From Macquaria australasica (Eukaryota > Chordata > Actinopteri > Centrarchiformes > Percichthyidae): DNA of 64,000 nt. The stretch's first letter is position 1. Every line of letters starts with the position of its first letter. Under the pieces are notes generated by a model, which saw only the letters and a program-made list of their open reading frames with translations, did not search any database and had not been told where the DNA came from. The position numbers and the translations under genes were made by a program. Of the stretch, positions 1-13,560 are shown in pieces. The DNA lies in the NCBI GenBank assembly GCA_005408345.1, contig SEMN01000483.1, positions 310,001 to 374,000 on the forward strand, given 5' to 3'.

Positions 1-1357
1 GAGGAAAAGGTTATATATCGTCTCGCTATGTACTGTGTAAATATGATGCCACACAAACTGCTCAATAGGATCTGTAGCCCATCAGACAGGAGGAAGTACA
101 GTATGATGAGGTGGGAGGGTTTAAACATAACCTGGATAACCTGAGAAGTCACTTTTGGCAGGTGAAAATCTTTTTTCGGCTCATTGATGAACTCCACTTG
201 AACTCACAATTACAGCAACATCCATAAAAAGAAGCGGGTCAAAAGAGAGGAAGTGACCTGGCTGCAGATTTTCCCTCCACCGAGACGGAAGTTTCCTCTG
301 CTAATCTGATTCACCTGTCACCACGTTGCTGAAAACACCGTCCACGTCCGGGGTGACAAGAGTAATGGATTACTCCCTGTGGGGTTCTAGATCTGCAGTA
401 ACTATAACAGACCAGTTCATCCCAAAAACAAGTCATTAGATCCATTACAGTTAGTGTAAAACAAACTAGATCAGACAGAAGAAGAGTGATAAAACATAAA
501 ATAGCCTGGCTGTAGTTGCTCTAGTTTCCTATAAGGAGATGCCACATTTAGATATTGATTCATTTTAAAAACAAAGTAACTGTACTATTGTTATTTCTTG
601 TAGATAAGTAGATGAAAACGTTTAAACTTATTGTATTAAGTAAAACTTAATATGATTTGTTGCGAGTGTTCATGTGAACAGAACATGTATCACAATTATT
701 AGCAGTTAGTAAATATCTTAAACTCATTATATATAAAAAGTAACATTGACAGACTATTTGTTGTAACATTTATCGCCTGTAACCACCAAACAAATACAGA
801 TCTTGAGCAGGATGGGTTCATATTTTAATTTTTGGGGACTTTAAAATAAACTGTTATGTGAGCTTTCAGTCAGATAAATTAAAACTGATATTAGATTAAA
901 TTTGAGTGCGTTTGAGTGCGTTTCTCCTCAGTTTACTTCTGTTCATTAACCTCTAGCACCTGCTGGGCTCACTTAAAGCCATCAGATTTCTATTGGAGAC
1001 TCAGTTTGACTTGTTTTCCTGAGTCTGACAGCTCACCTGACTTCACCTGAGTTACCTTGATGTGTTAAATCTCCCACCATGTGGTAAACCCAGTGGATTA
1101 AATCTGGACCTTTATATGACTCGGGTTTGGTCTAAACTCTGGTCTATCTTTCAGGTTATCTTTTAGGTCATGAAGACTCTGGTGACGTCAGCGATTCTCG
1201 ACAGCTCACACACACTCCCACCACTGAATGAACTTATCGTGAGCAGGGTATTCCCCTGCAGACAGTCTTTGCATAACTAGTAATGGGATTATCTGGACAC
1301 ACAGTTTACACTGGCCTTGTTTTGAATACGGGCAGGTGAAGTCAGACCGTTGACCAC

Positions 1358-1478
1358 AGAGAGTAACTAAGTACATTTACTGTACTCTACTGTACTTAGG
1401 TACAAATTTGAGGTACTTGTACTTTACTTGAGTATTTCCATTTCATGCAACTTTATACTTCTACTCCAAAGATTTAGA
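1358..1478. repeat. Dispersed teleost repeat fragment (AAGTACATTTACT type)
   Basis: The segment has the recurrent TACTTGAGTA / AAGTACATTTAC wording of a very common fish short repeat, ending in CTTCTACTCC. A shorter remnant with the same wording (ACTAAGTACATTATTCAAGT) lies near 20210-20250. The assignment rests on recall of the family, not on a search; I do not assign a class. Confidence 0.5.
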
Positions 1479-2044
1479 AATGATGTTCGGGTTCCATCAC
1501 GTCATACTTGACATGGTGCTTCCTGTTCAGTGCTGGGGTTTGTTATTTACCTGACAACGCATGAGCGCAACACACACAGGCGTTAAATATTCATGTAGCC
1601 TGGTTAAAGATGGAGAACATCAAAAAATATTTGTCATCAAAAAAGCCATTAAAAAGCTACCGAAAACCATGCAGGGAAACGACGGTATGGAGACATTATG
1701 ATTTGCCTGTCGGGTTTGGGTCTGGTTCGGTTACTCTTCTCTCGGACTCGAGTCGGGTTCTGACAGAAATATGTGTCCGGAGCCACAGTCTAGCCTAAAC
1801 CATAGAGGTGGCAGATTGGAAAGCACTCATATGAGTCCTGTTCAGAACAGTAATACTGATCTGTTTGGAAGACTGTTTGTTGTTTATGTAAGAGGACATT
1901 TTGAGTCTCTGAAACTCAGCCGTACATACAAACTCAGTGAGGTTGTGGTTTTTGGCTATAATCAATATGTTTATATTAACAATGGATCAGATTTGAATGT
2001 GTAATGTGAAAGGTGTGGCTCATAGTGACAAACTGACAGAGAAT

Positions 2045-2330
2045 CATCACCCAGCTCTGCAGTTTCCCTCAGCTCTGCAGAGCTTTTTAGCATCTTTCAG
2101 CTCTTTGTTTTGGTTTTCCAGCCGGATCTTTTGGTTCACTCTCAAGGCTCTCATCAGCAGGCAGCTGTTTCCAGTGAAAACTGTAAACTATACCTCCCAA
2201 ACACCAGGCGGCAGAGAGACAGTTAGTGACCAGCTGGTGAACGTATTAGAGCATTTAACAGCTAAAGAGCCGGATCTTAAGAGTTGTTGGAGACCAAAAC
2301 AGCTAAAAGCAGAGTGAATATTGGACTCAC
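2045..2330. repeat. Diverged copy of a local repeat family
   Basis: This stretch shares an ordered set of phrases with 15818-15925 and 17128-17355: a block on AGCTTTTTAGC...TTGTTTTGG, and later GGAGACCAAA followed by AGCTAAAA and GAATATTGGACT. The order and spacing of the shared blocks suggest one mobile family, here in its most diverged copy. Open frames inside it have no recognisable product. Confidence 0.45.
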
Positions 2331-5300
2331 ATGATAAAGCTGCTGCTGGATGTGTAAATAAGCAACTGTTTGCCATATCAACTTAAAAAGGTTTAATGAA
2401 ATGGCATTTGGGAATGTTCTATTGCCCCATGTTTGAGATGGAGGTGTCACTTTGTCTACCTTTTATTTGCTTCAAACTATAAACTTTTCCATTTGAAGGA
2501 GTACAAAGTAAAGTATTGTATTTGTTGCGTGCATTTACTCAGAAATGGTGGTCATGTGGCTCCAAAAGGTTTTTTGTTTCGAACATGCAGGAATCCTCCG
2601 GTTAACTCTCTTTTTATTAATTTTCTTCGGTCTTCGGGGCTGATTGTTGATCTCACCTCCTTCTGCTCCCTCGACTAGCATCCACACTGGAAGCCATGAT
2701 GCCCATTAGTCTGTCCAGATTAAACCGTCCTTTTCTGGGAATAGATTCCTCGAGGCCGGGCCAAAGAGCTTTGATAATACTTAATCAGCTGCGCTCTGGT
2801 AACTGCTGATTTTCCATTCCCTGTATCAACTTTCTGTCTGCTTTGCATCACTGCCAAATCCTCCTCACACCGCCTAACATCACCACCTTCACTGCTTCTC
2901 TCTCTCTATCTCCTTCTGTTCCTCCATTTTAATCCCTCCCCCTCCTTTCAATCAAAGGATTCCCTTTCTTAGAATTTAGTCTAAACCAGGTTGAGGGTTA
3001 AAGGTGAGATTGCGACAGGAAAGGTTTGTCTCTGGAGCCAAGGGACCAAAACTGCTAATCCAATAAATCCAGACCCTTTAGTATTTGTAACCTGAAGGGA
3101 AAATCCCTTTTCTAAAAGAAGAAAGATCTGGATGATAGACAGAAGATGTGAGGATCAACCTGGGTGCTACCCAATTTCTTTTTTACACTTAACCTCCAAA
3201 ATGATTAGCAAAATCAAAATAGCTAGTTGACCCTGCATTTTGAGAAAAGACCTAAAAACATCTAAACTTGTGGGACAGAAATAAACTTATTGCTTGACTC
3301 AAATTTCAGTGGGTGGAGCGAAGAAGTTGCGGTCCATCTTTGGGCACTAAACAGTCAAACTGCTTTTGTCCATATTTACTAAAAGGCTGCAGCGAAGTTT
3401 TGTGACGGTAAAATGGAAGAAAAGAGGCACTTTATGAAAATCAGATGAACTTGGCTGAGTCCATTTACACATGATGCAAATTATCTTACTGGCAAAGAAG
3501 AAACTGGTCAAACTATGTTTATGCACTGACACTTTGTGTGGCAAAAAAGTGTTCATGGTTTCAGGGGAATTGTTCAGTTCAAATTGGGGGAAAACTGTTA
3601 AAAAAAAAAGCAGACAGGACTAAAAACAAGAGCACAGAGAGCCTCCGTGTCATTCATTGGTAACACAGCCACTGTGGCCACATGCAGCAATTACAGGATA
3701 ATGGCAAACTGAATTTCCCTTTTTCCACTTTTCCAGTACTCTCTTGAGTCAGTTGCATAAAAGACATCAGTGGGAAGTCCTGGAGTTTAAGATGCCGACC
3801 ACGTTATGGCAGTGTCTCAGTTCTGAGTCTGGCTGTGGACCTCTGCTGCCAAATTGGGTTGTTTTTATCTTAATCAGTCGGGTAAAAATGAGAATTTGAG
3901 CAACTTTTTGTATAATTTGGCCAATTTTGCCCAACGAAAAGTTGGAGTATGACCAAAAAACAAAGGCTAAGCAAAAATACAGAAAGAATACATCATGGAA
4001 AGGGACCATAAGCAGAACCCCCCCCCCCCCCAAATATGTCTCCTTGTTTTTATTTCTTGTCTTATTTTTGTGATAAAACCAGTGACATGTTAATCTGTGA
4101 CATGCTAAAATGCAGTGCAACAGTCATACTGTCAGCAAACCCTCTCAGTAATGTCTATTGTTACACAGCAACAATATCTAACTAATGCTAGCTAACATTA
4201 GCCTGCATTAGCTGCTGATCATACCAGACCGAGTGAGGCAGCAAACCTGTAGTGAAATGAGCATTTCATTGGTTATGAATTCTCTTCATTTGTATGAGGA
4301 AGATTGTGTTTTTTCCTTCATTTAAAAGCTACATAGTCTCACTTTAAGAAGCTATTTTACTGAAAGGGTGACATTGGTTTTGCATGTCCTCTGGCAGAGC
4401 TCCCTAAAGCCTCGGCAGCCAGATGGCAAAATCCAGATCACCTGTGGAGCCGTGACTGGCGGTGTCAAGAGGGAGGCAGGGTGCTGAAGTTTAGGCCTCA
4501 GCACGTCAGCAGAGGAATTAAGTTGTTGTATTTAATACAGAAGAGAGATCAGCACTTTGCCAAGAGAGCTTACTGTGGACGCTGTTCTATACTTGTCCTG
4601 TGATAAAGAATCAATGCAGCAGTCTGCAGGCCGTTCTGTCATCTTAATCAGGTTTAATGCACATGTAGGCATGCTCAGAGTTTGTTGTTGTCGTTGCTGT
4701 GCTTCGTGATATTATCTTAATAGGAGTAAGATTCTGAGCTTCGATCCACAGCAGCGATGCAGAGTTCAGCTGTCGCCTTGCTCATTGTAAGTAACTGAAC
4801 AATGCTAAAACTGTGATAAAACATACAAAACATGCAAGTATCTGAAACCACTGATCAAATTAAACAGAAAAAGATTATCTGTAAGTATGTGTACGCTGTT
4901 TATAAAACTCATTAAAACATGTCTAAACATGCTAAAAGAGCAGGAATGCAAGAAATAAAATAAAATAAATCATTCAGTCACATGTTAATGCAAAATGATG
5001 GCAAATGTTACAACACTGTCACATCACCATCACTCAACTAGCTATTTGGAAAGTGAATATGATAATCAATGAAAGTTGAAATCTGTGATTTGTCACAAAA
5101 ACATGGCAAACATGATTTTAACATAATAAGATAATACATCAGTGTGATTCATTTCATAATCTTCTGACATTATGACATGTGCACATCAAAAACAAAAATT
5201 GAAGCACATTAGAGGGGCATTTGATGACTTACACTTAATAATTGATCACATTGGCAAATCTCCCAGGTGCTTAATGGATATACAGTAAGTATATTTGGAA

Positions 5301-5393
5301 GATCTGGTAGTGATTGTCATTGGGGGAAAGTATAACGTGTGCTCCTGCAGTCCTCCAAATTAAACAGCAAACTATGTCGTTCGTCATTGCCTT

Positions 5394-5622
5394 CCATCCA
5401 TCCATTTTCTATACCGCTTATCCTCTTAGAGGGTCGCGGGGGGCTGGAGCCAATCCCAGCTGACATTGGGCGAGAGGCGGGGTACACCCAGGACTGGTCG
5501 CCAGTCAATCACAGGGCTGACACACAGAGACAGACAAACATTCACACTCACAGTCACACCTACGGACAATTTAGAATCACCAATTAACCTAACTTGCATG
5601 TCTTTGGATGGTGGGAGGAAAT
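5394..5622. repeat. Old fish retroelement 3' fragment
   Basis: The text runs from CCATCCATTTTCTATACCGC through the GGTCGC...GGCTGGAGCCAATCCCAGC block to ACCTAACTTGCATGTCTTTG. This is the wording of a very abundant teleost repeat usually found at the 3' side of LINE-type elements. The copy is truncated and the overlapping short open frames (for example 5339-5587) are not genes. Class assignment is from memory. Confidence 0.55.
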
Positions 5623-5899
5623 TATTCATATGATCATTTTCAGTTTTTTTAATGTATATTTTGGGCATTTTACGCATTTATTAATGAGTTCATAGTAGAG
5701 AGCTGATAGGAAATGAGTGGAGAGAGAGAGAGAGAGAGAGATGTCGAAAAACATGCAACAGATTTCCCCTGTTATACTTGCCAGATCATTTTCTGATCTG
5801 CTACCTCTATGGTTAAAGGATAACAGTACTGACATGCCCATAAGTACATTGAAAGGGTTATTGGTCACTGTAATTGCTTCTCCTGTCCATACCGGCCGC

Positions 5900-6262
5900 A
5901 AAAAGAGACCTCTTCTTAAATCACTTACATCGATTTCAATGTAAGTGATGGGGGACACAGTTCACAGTCCTCTGTCAGCTGAAGCTAATATGAGACTTCT
6001 GCAGTCTGTGTTAGAGAAATAAAGTGGGTATCTTCCAAAGTTACAAGGTTTTTATAAAATTCCCTCTTTGTTTCCTTGGTGAGCGACGGCAGAGGGATAG
6101 TTACACAAAGCGGGAATTTGGTGCCACTATGACTGTAACTTTGGAAGATACCAGCTTCGTTTGTCTAAGTCAGACTGCTAAAGCTTTATGTTAGCTTTGG
6201 TTGTCCACAACACAAGGACTGTGGATTTTGTCTCCCATCAACACATAATTGCTTTGGGGAAA
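5900..6262. repeat. Non-autonomous element with internal inverted repeats
   Basis: Two perfect inverted pairs are visible. ATCACTTACAT (5920-5930) pairs with 5939-5949, and GGTATCTTCCAAAGTTACA (6027-6045) pairs with its exact reverse complement at 6134-6152. The rest, including the AATGTAAGTGATGGGGGAC phrase and the GTCCACAACACAAGGACTGT block, matches in style a common teleost MITE-like repeat. I see no coding capacity and no clear target-site duplication. Confidence 0.5.
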
Positions 6263-8552
6263 CCTTTTTCAGTGTACATATGAGCGTGTGAGTATTGTTT
6301 TGTTGCTGCTGCACTTCTTGGTAATGAATTAGCAGTAAACTCACTTTATGACCATGAAATACATTATAACGATCTGGTAGAGAGGGAGAAGGTCTGTCAA
6401 ACACCAAAGTCATGAGTTTAGACATTTGATTCCTGCTGCCTTCCCACCATGATTCAGTCAGCTAAAACCGCCACATGACCAGAGCATAAACAAATACATA
6501 ACCATTGGTGTTTACTTGTTTCTTATTCTTTTCCTTCCATGCACATATGATTCATAATTGTCCTGTTGAGTTAACGTCGTCTGTGATGTGCTTCTTGTTT
6601 TTGTCTGTGTGTGTCTTCCTGCAAACCTGTTTGTGAAAAACACGTTATAAATAAATAAATGTGACTTGACCACTTGACAACAAAAAAAAAAAAAGAAGAA
6701 GCAGCAGCAGCTCAGTAAGCTCAGGGCTTCACATGGGTGATGCTGTGGCTCCGCCTCAGGGTGATCCAGATTAATTGACTTATCTCAACAAGTGGAGGCT
6801 GATTTCCTCTGCTGCTCACAGACAGAGCTTCACTGTTTGTCCTGGACTCCTCAGCTGCTCACACAGGTAGGAAACAAACACCTCACGAATCTTAAGACTC
6901 GAAGAAACGGAACACTATGAATGACCGTTGGACCTTTTGACTTTCTTGGACTATTGTTGTTGGTAGTATTTATTTTAAACTAGGTTTAAGTGAGATTCTC
7001 TCTGAAGAAAAACACATTAGTCTTGTGGATATGAAGCATGTAGAGGCATGCCAAGGGAAGAGGAGACCTTTAACGGATGAAAAAGTAGCAGTGTTTCATT
7101 CATTTATTGTTGGATGTGTGTGTAAATGCTTGCGCCATCACCTTCAGTTACATTGGTTTGTTCTCCATCCACAGCGATGTACCATGTTGAACTTGTTATT
7201 GCTTAGATGATGATTTCATGATGAAGAAAAGACTCTTAATGATGAATGTCATCAGTATTTATTTACGTTAAAGATGCAATAATAACAAGTTGTTTTATAT
7301 TTATTTGCATTAAAAGAAATGACAAACAGATGAGATTCTTTCCCTTGTTTCAAAGTGTGATATATGGAGCTTGTCTGGGACGATTACTTCATGTTAAATT
7401 AGGGTGTTAATTGAGTCTATTTATGGTCATCATAGTGCTTCACTTTCTCCCCAGGAGATTAGATTATTTTGTCCGACAAATTAATTACTTTACATTACAA
7501 ATTATTTTGATTAGAGTTGAACTTTAAGTGCATTGGACTGGTTTTGGTAAGGGGACACAACATATCTAGAGTTGTCCTTCAATAGCAACTGAGCTGGAGG
7601 ACTTGAACCCTTTGAAGAGTCATGTGGATGTTGGTAGACACTTACTGCCACCTACAGATGCAATAAGACCTGTGAAGTTGTATTTATGGGGTGGCTCCTT
7701 CAATTACTGGGCAGCCTTGCTTGAAAATCAAAGCCTTGCAAAACCCTTAAAATCTGAAAGTGGCTGCAACACAACATTTACCTTACTGCCATTTACGCAA
7801 CAACTAATAGCAAAAAGAGTTGATTCTGGGTGAGAGATCAGTAGAGAAAGTCACTAGGCTGAAAGTACTCAACCACACTTGGCTGGTGCATAGAAAGCAG
7901 GGTTGACTGTGCTTGAAAAATTGGTCTTAACTGGTGCTCAAAAATATAGATCTTCCAGACATCTCAGTTTTCCTTTTACACTGAATTTCACGCCACATCA
8001 ATAACAAGAAAAAACACATCATAAAATGATATCTGAACAAGTCTGGAGGATCCGTATTTTTAAAAGTCTCGCAAAAACTTTTCTCAACATCCTGGATCAT
8101 ATTGCACAAGTCTTCAGTGCTGGGTTGTCAGAGTGCAATGGGAATCAGTTATCACAGATTATTTTCTTCACATTTTTGATGTTGTGCATTTGTCAACATG
8201 TGTGAGGTAACATAATTTAATAGCTTATAGAAATGTACACTGTTTTACACTGATACCATACTACCAACTACTATGGAATGGTACCATGCTACTGTATGTA
8301 CAATGTGATTATCATCCCTTACTCGCTGTGCAAGATGCCATTAATGTGAGAGTAACCAAACCTACCGCCGTCTCCTCTCTCTCTTGTGCCAAGTACAAAT
8401 TGGCTTGCTGCTTATTTTAAAATAGCAGGGGTAGAGAATTTCAAAACTGTCTGAAACACCACACTTTAAATGTCAGTAAACAAGCACTTCAGCCTTGACC
8501 TGGATTGAACCTTGTCTGTGACACCTCTTGCTGGTATTACTGATGGTTGATT

Positions 8553-8558
8553 GGATTA
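8553..8558 (+). promoter_or_regulatory. Candidate CRX/OTX site upstream of the recoverin start
   Basis: GGATTA, the reverse complement of TAATCC (the core recognised by CRX/OTX photoreceptor homeodomain factors), lies about 250 bases before the recoverin ATG. The hexamer is short and will occur by chance, so only its position before a photoreceptor gene makes it worth listing. Confidence 0.25.
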
Positions 8559-8805
8559 ATGAGCTTACCAAGCTGCTTCTGCTCTTTTCACAGCATATGC
8601 TTCTCTGGGCAGAATTGTAGGCCAGAACCAGGATCAAGAAGGATACTGCAGCCATACCTCAGGAATAGTCTTCTGTTTACCACTTTGACAAAGTAGAGGA
8701 GGCAACTCCCTAGGTTGAAGCTGTGTGCTAATTGACCTAGAAGAGCTCAAGGGCCTCAAATTCACACTTTGATATAGCTCCAAAACATCACCAACACCAC
8801 CAGCA

Positions 8806-11800
8806 ATGGGTAACTCCAGGAGCGGCGCTGTGTCCAAGGAGATCCTGGAGGACCTGAAACTCAACACCAAGTTCTCAGAGACTGAGATTGTCCAGTGGTA
8901 TGAAAACTTCAAGAAGCAGTGTCCAACAGGGCGCATTACTAAAGAGGAGTTTCAGAACATCTACAGCAAGTTCTTCCCAGAAAGTGATGCCCAAACATAT
9001 GCCCAGCACGTCTTCCGCTCCTTCGACACAAACGACGATGGCACACTGGACTTCAAGGAATACATCATCGCTCTCCACATGACGTCAACAGGGAAGACCA
9101 CCAGGAAACTGGAATGGGCCTTCTCACTGTTTGACGTGGACAAGAACGGATACATCACCAAGTCAGAGGTCAAGGAAATCTGCACGGTGAGTTTTGGAGA
9201 AAGGGAAATTATGTTAGCCTTGCAAACAACCAGTTTGTGTATTTTGCTCACTGTTCCAGATATTTGGGAATGGTCTAAAGGGACAGCTGAGTACCTTAAG
9301 TATGGCAACTTCTTGCTAAGAGACAGCATAGACGACAGTATCATCTGCATAGAAGTTGATATTAGTACTGTATTTGTTAGTGGCTTCTAGACAAACGTCA
9401 GACATTGGCAGGTTTTCCAGACCTCACCAGTGGGTAAACTGGGTTTAAGTGGACTTTCTGATTAAAAGATTTGGTGGAATGGATGGTTCAATTGATTGGT
9501 AGATGAAGGCATTGGTGAAAAGTGAGATAAAATGATGATTGAATCAGAGGTTAGATAGTAAAAGGCATGAAGGGAAGGAAGATCACAATGAGTGACATTT
9601 GTTGAGCAGTGAACTCTGAATGAAGCTATATGTACAATATTTATAGATGATTTAAAAGGCACATGGAGGTCACAGGAGTATGTACTGATCAGGCATTTGA
9701 TAGTAGTATCTCAAAAGATGTTGCCTTATTTAGATGTGTGACACTATTTAAATGTAGATTCCCATTTTTGTGTAATTTCTGATCACATCCCCATTAGCAC
9801 CCACCCAATAATAAGAACAATTACCCTGTCACCAAATTTAACTGTAACACTGAAAGCTATTCTGCATCCCATGATTTTACCCTTGTTAGGTAATGTTTTT
9901 TAAACATAGGATTAGACTTGATGCTGATAAACAGTTTAGGATGAATTAAGGGCTAAGCCTACAGAGAGCTTTGGAGTGAGGATATATCTTATTTAAACAA
10001 TTTTGGATCAAGAGAAATATGACACTATTAAAACTCAAATTAGAAAATGAAACTATTGTAAGACTCTATGTAATCTACCTAAACCATTTTGGGTAAACTA
10101 TGGTGACCACTTGAATGTGAATTAGCAGAAAGTAAATAAAGTATAAACAACAGTATCATCTGCATACAGGATGATTTGAGACTGTCACATACTGTATCTT
10201 TTAGTGGCTTTTAGACAAAGGTCGACATTGGCAGAACTTCAGAATACAATGAATTTTACAAATCATAACCTCAAACATCTGCATTTTTCATCTTAAAACT
10301 GTTCAGTCACCAGATATAATGATTAAATGCAAACATTTTAATTTAAAATAATACACTACTAATGCCACTATTTTGGCTTTTTAAACATAACTGACTTACC
10401 CATCCTTCTCTTATTTAGGTTTTAGAGAGAAAAGTAGCAGAAAATTATATTATTTCTTAATATTTATTTCTTTATTATGCACTGCAAAAAATAGCTATAT
10501 AAACTATGTGAGGTTAACAGTGAGAGACATGGAAAAATAGGCTTAAGAAAAAAGCATCTTAATGCCCATATCTGAATGACAATCTGGTTATTTCTTTTCA
10601 GTAATATTTTCTTTAAACTTTGCAATTGCATTGAAATGTGAGCTAGTACTTTTAGTTTTCACAGGACTGCCAATTCTCCCTTGTTTTTTCCATATGTGAT
10701 GAGATTATTAAATACCTCTGTTGAAATGTAAAATGCTTCAGATATTGATCCAATCTGTTGGTGTTCCAGGAAGTCATATAAGTCACCATTAAAATGGTTA
10801 AAAAAGAGACAGACATCTCAATCAAAGTGCTCTGTAATATTTTTGTGTTAACTCAATAACAACAAATTAAAAATACCTTATTTTACAGGGGCTTTGAAAT
10901 CTTTACTTCCTCTGCAGGCCTATTCATAGCCACCACATTTCGATTTAAAAGATTAGAGTCACATACTCACAGAACAAAGAGAGAGGCCAAAGAGCTGGTT
11001 GGTTAATCTGTGGCACCACAGCAGTTTGTTGCTGTTTTTATCAATAGACACAATCACCTCATAATGGTTGAGATTACAGGAGAATTTGATTCGGGTGTGA
11101 TGGTTCCACTCAATTTGCAGGCATGAAAGTAGAATTCAGAATAGATAGATTAGTTCCGACTTTGACTGGGAGGGAATCCATCTTGTCTGAATACCTCTCT
11201 CATTACATGGATAGATATAATGTGAAATATTAAAATTGAATGCTTCTCTCTCTTTGATCAGTCTGTGTCTTCTGTTTTTACTTTTTCTTAACAGGCAATT
11301 TTCAAGCTGATTCCTAGAGATGAATTGGCTGATCTGCCTGACGATGAAAACACAGCTGAGAAGAGGGCAGATAAACTCTGGAGCTTCTTTGAAAAGGGCG
11401 ATAATGGTGAGATACAAAAGAATGAATGGAGACATGAATGAATAAATATGAGCCTTGTACCAACTTTAAGTCCAACCACCTATAGGTGGCCAAATGTAAA
11501 GGTGGGAGTGAAAGCAGACCACTCAGATCTAGGGAATGTGGTCAAAATGGGATTATAGCATTAATGACTTCTCCATTTTCAAACACAAGATGCATCAAGA
11601 TAACACTATTTCTAAGTTAAACAAAAGTAAACTCTGACCTGTGAAGACAACCGAAGCTAACACCGAAAACAAGAAATGCATTCTATACTTTGTCAGTCGT
11701 AAAGGCCTTAGTTGAAGTGAATAAAAGTGAAGCAGATATTTGCAATCAATCCTGTGTGCTTATCACATTAAAATAAAATGCCCAGTAACAGAGTATCTGC

Positions 11801-12590
11801 CTCATTTGACTGCGTGTGTTCAGACTGAAAACAGGTCTGCGTTAAAACAATGGATGTGTTGCTTCAGGTACCAGTGAGACATGAATTATAATCCAGGAAG
11901 TCCAGTTTGAGTAACAGATTAATGTGTTTAAAGGCTTATCAGACGCCAAAACACTGACACAGGATTGTACAACTCTGGAAAGTTATCATGGTGGCAATTA
12001 TTTGACCTTTCGTCATGATGATCGTGAGGTAAACTGTAAAAAACAAAGTAATACATCTAGGAATTAGCGCTTGCATTTTTTTGATTGGCCACCGCAGTGT
12101 AGGATGCCCTCTGTGCTGGCAGCCCACCTTGTCGCCACACTGGCATCATTCAAATGAATGTTGGGCTGAAGTCGGTCTGAACGTGGCCTTACATCTGTTA
12201 TACCAGCAGATGTTGTTAAGTTGCATTATGTTTTAGACCTTGCTGAAAGAGGAACCTTTAAGTAATAGTAGTAGTAGTACAGCAAACAGGACAGCAAACT
12301 ACAAATTAATTTGCAGTCAAAATGATTTTAACTCTGATGAAGACAGTTGTGTCGAAACGTTGGTCTGTTTGTATTATTAAAGGCTGCAAATTATCAGTGC
12401 GCTCCAGTCCTTTTTTCCCCTTGGAACCTTTCAGAAGTGTTTTTAATTTAATTTAATTTCAGTAACCTGAACTAAACTTCTTCTTTTACTTTTTCTCCCT
12501 GCAGAGCGAGTGGCAGAAGGAGAGTTCATCCAGGGAGTGTTGGACAATGAGGAGGCCCTTCGTTTGATTCAGTATCAGCCTTCAAAGTAA
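8806..12590 (+). CDS. rcvrn: Recoverin/visinin-type neuronal calcium sensor, three exons
   Basis: Coding exons are 8806-9186, 11295-11406 and 12505-12590; the 579 bases give 192 residues with frame kept at both GT-AG introns. The product begins MGNSRSG, a classic N-myristoylation signal. EF-hand 1 is degenerate with Cys39-Pro40, as in recoverin. EF-hand 2 (Asp74-Glu85) and EF-hand 3 (Asp110-Glu121) have complete calcium loops, and EF-hand 4 is degenerate. In photoreceptors this family binds rhodopsin kinase at high calcium and delays opsin phosphorylation. The protein ends RLIQYQPSK and lacks the charged C-terminal tail of mammalian recoverin (202 residues). Its length and ending resemble chicken visinin, the cone form, so this may be a cone paralogue; the symbol is family-level only. 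It runs tail to tail with the GSG1-like gene. Confidence 0.93.
12334..12365 (+). ncRNA. Hammerhead-ribozyme-like motif, probably a decayed Penelope-type relic
   Basis: In intron 2 of the recoverin gene, CTGATGA (12334-12340) is followed by a short possible hairpin (GAC, loop, GTC), then GAAAC (12354-12358) and a GTC triplet (12363-12365). That is the order of the catalytic core and cleavage site of a type I hammerhead. Stem II needs one bulged A, and stem I is weak with a T-T mismatch next to the core, so activity is doubtful. Penelope-like elements are known to carry minimal hammerheads. Confidence 0.35.
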
Positions 12591-13560
12591 CTCTTCTGCA
12601 GATCCGTTGTGTCTCTCTCTCCAGTCCTGTCTTTTCAGCTTTACCCTTCGCACCTGACAGCACCTTCACAAAATGTGAACACATACCAGGTGTGACGATA
12701 TAACGCCCCATTGCTCAAAATTGAATAATGATACAGAATCTCCTCCAGGCTTTTATAACATTTGTTACCAATGTATGTGTGCTGTGTGAACAGATCATAC
12801 AGTACATAAAATAAATGTTAATGTGAAAAGCAGGAGAGATTGCCCCCAGGTTACCTGTGATTGCAGATACCATAGCAACTATATCCAAATCTGAAATCTT
12901 CAGAGGGACCGTACTGTCTGTCGAACATGTCATGTTCCCTCATACACATGTGACCTAAATAAAATGTGCGTATGCTTTTTCTGCTAAGATTAGCATCTTC
13001 ACTGAAGTTTCAATAGATGAAGCACATACAGCATTTCTGACACTGTCAGTATTTAGTTTACATTTCTTGAGAAAATTAAATTATGAAGGTTGTAGCAACT
13101 CAAGCACCCATTTCGATATAACATGTCATCTGTTTTAGTTCAAGTATCATTAACATGAAATATGTTTTTTTTTTCTCTACTGGGCAGCCAAATGCTGCTC
13201 TCTGTAGTTTCTCATTTTATTTTTTAAAACCCTGACCAACATGTAAGCGCAGCCAGGTGTATTTGTACCTGGGCCCTTGTTATTGTCTAATATTATGTCT
13301 TTTACAGTGTGTAATTCATCCATGTGGCACAATCCTACGTGTTTGACGTTCTAGTTAAGTGTTGCATGTCAGAGAATAGGTTTGTTCATGTAGGCTACAG
13401 CAGCATGTAAAACTAAATGTTGGTCCTGGATTTCCCTTTACGATAAATTCAATAAATCAAAACCATGAAATTGTAATAAAATCCAAGGTGTCAGAAGTCT
13501 TCTTTTTTTATTCTTCTGTCTCTTTTTCAGTTTATTATGTTATTGTTAATAAAAGCTGGG
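12591..13560 (+). other. Probable 3' UTR of the recoverin gene
   Basis: After the stop codon there is no further open frame. AATAAA signals occur at 12958-12963, 13451-13456 and 13548-13553; the last is followed by a GT-rich stretch, the usual downstream element. The true cleavage site cannot be chosen from sequence alone. Confidence 0.45.

Larger units (their letters stand above)
1..8805. other. Intergenic region upstream of the recoverin gene
   Basis: I see no convincing coding exon here. Every open frame is short (about 110 codons or fewer) and resembles no family I recognise. The sequence is AT-rich and carries old dispersed repeats, listed separately at 1.36-1.48, 2.05-2.33, 5.39-5.62 and 5.9-6.26 kb. 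It also has a run of C at about 4019-4031 and a GA-rich microsatellite at about 5719-5741. The last 500 bases should include the promoter of the recoverin gene. Confidence 0.6.

Noticed and set aside
9187..9390. Extension of recoverin exon 1 into a 194-codon frame
   Set aside because: ACG is followed by a GTGAGT donor, and the next two exons restore the recoverin sequence and its usual length. The read-through lacks homology.
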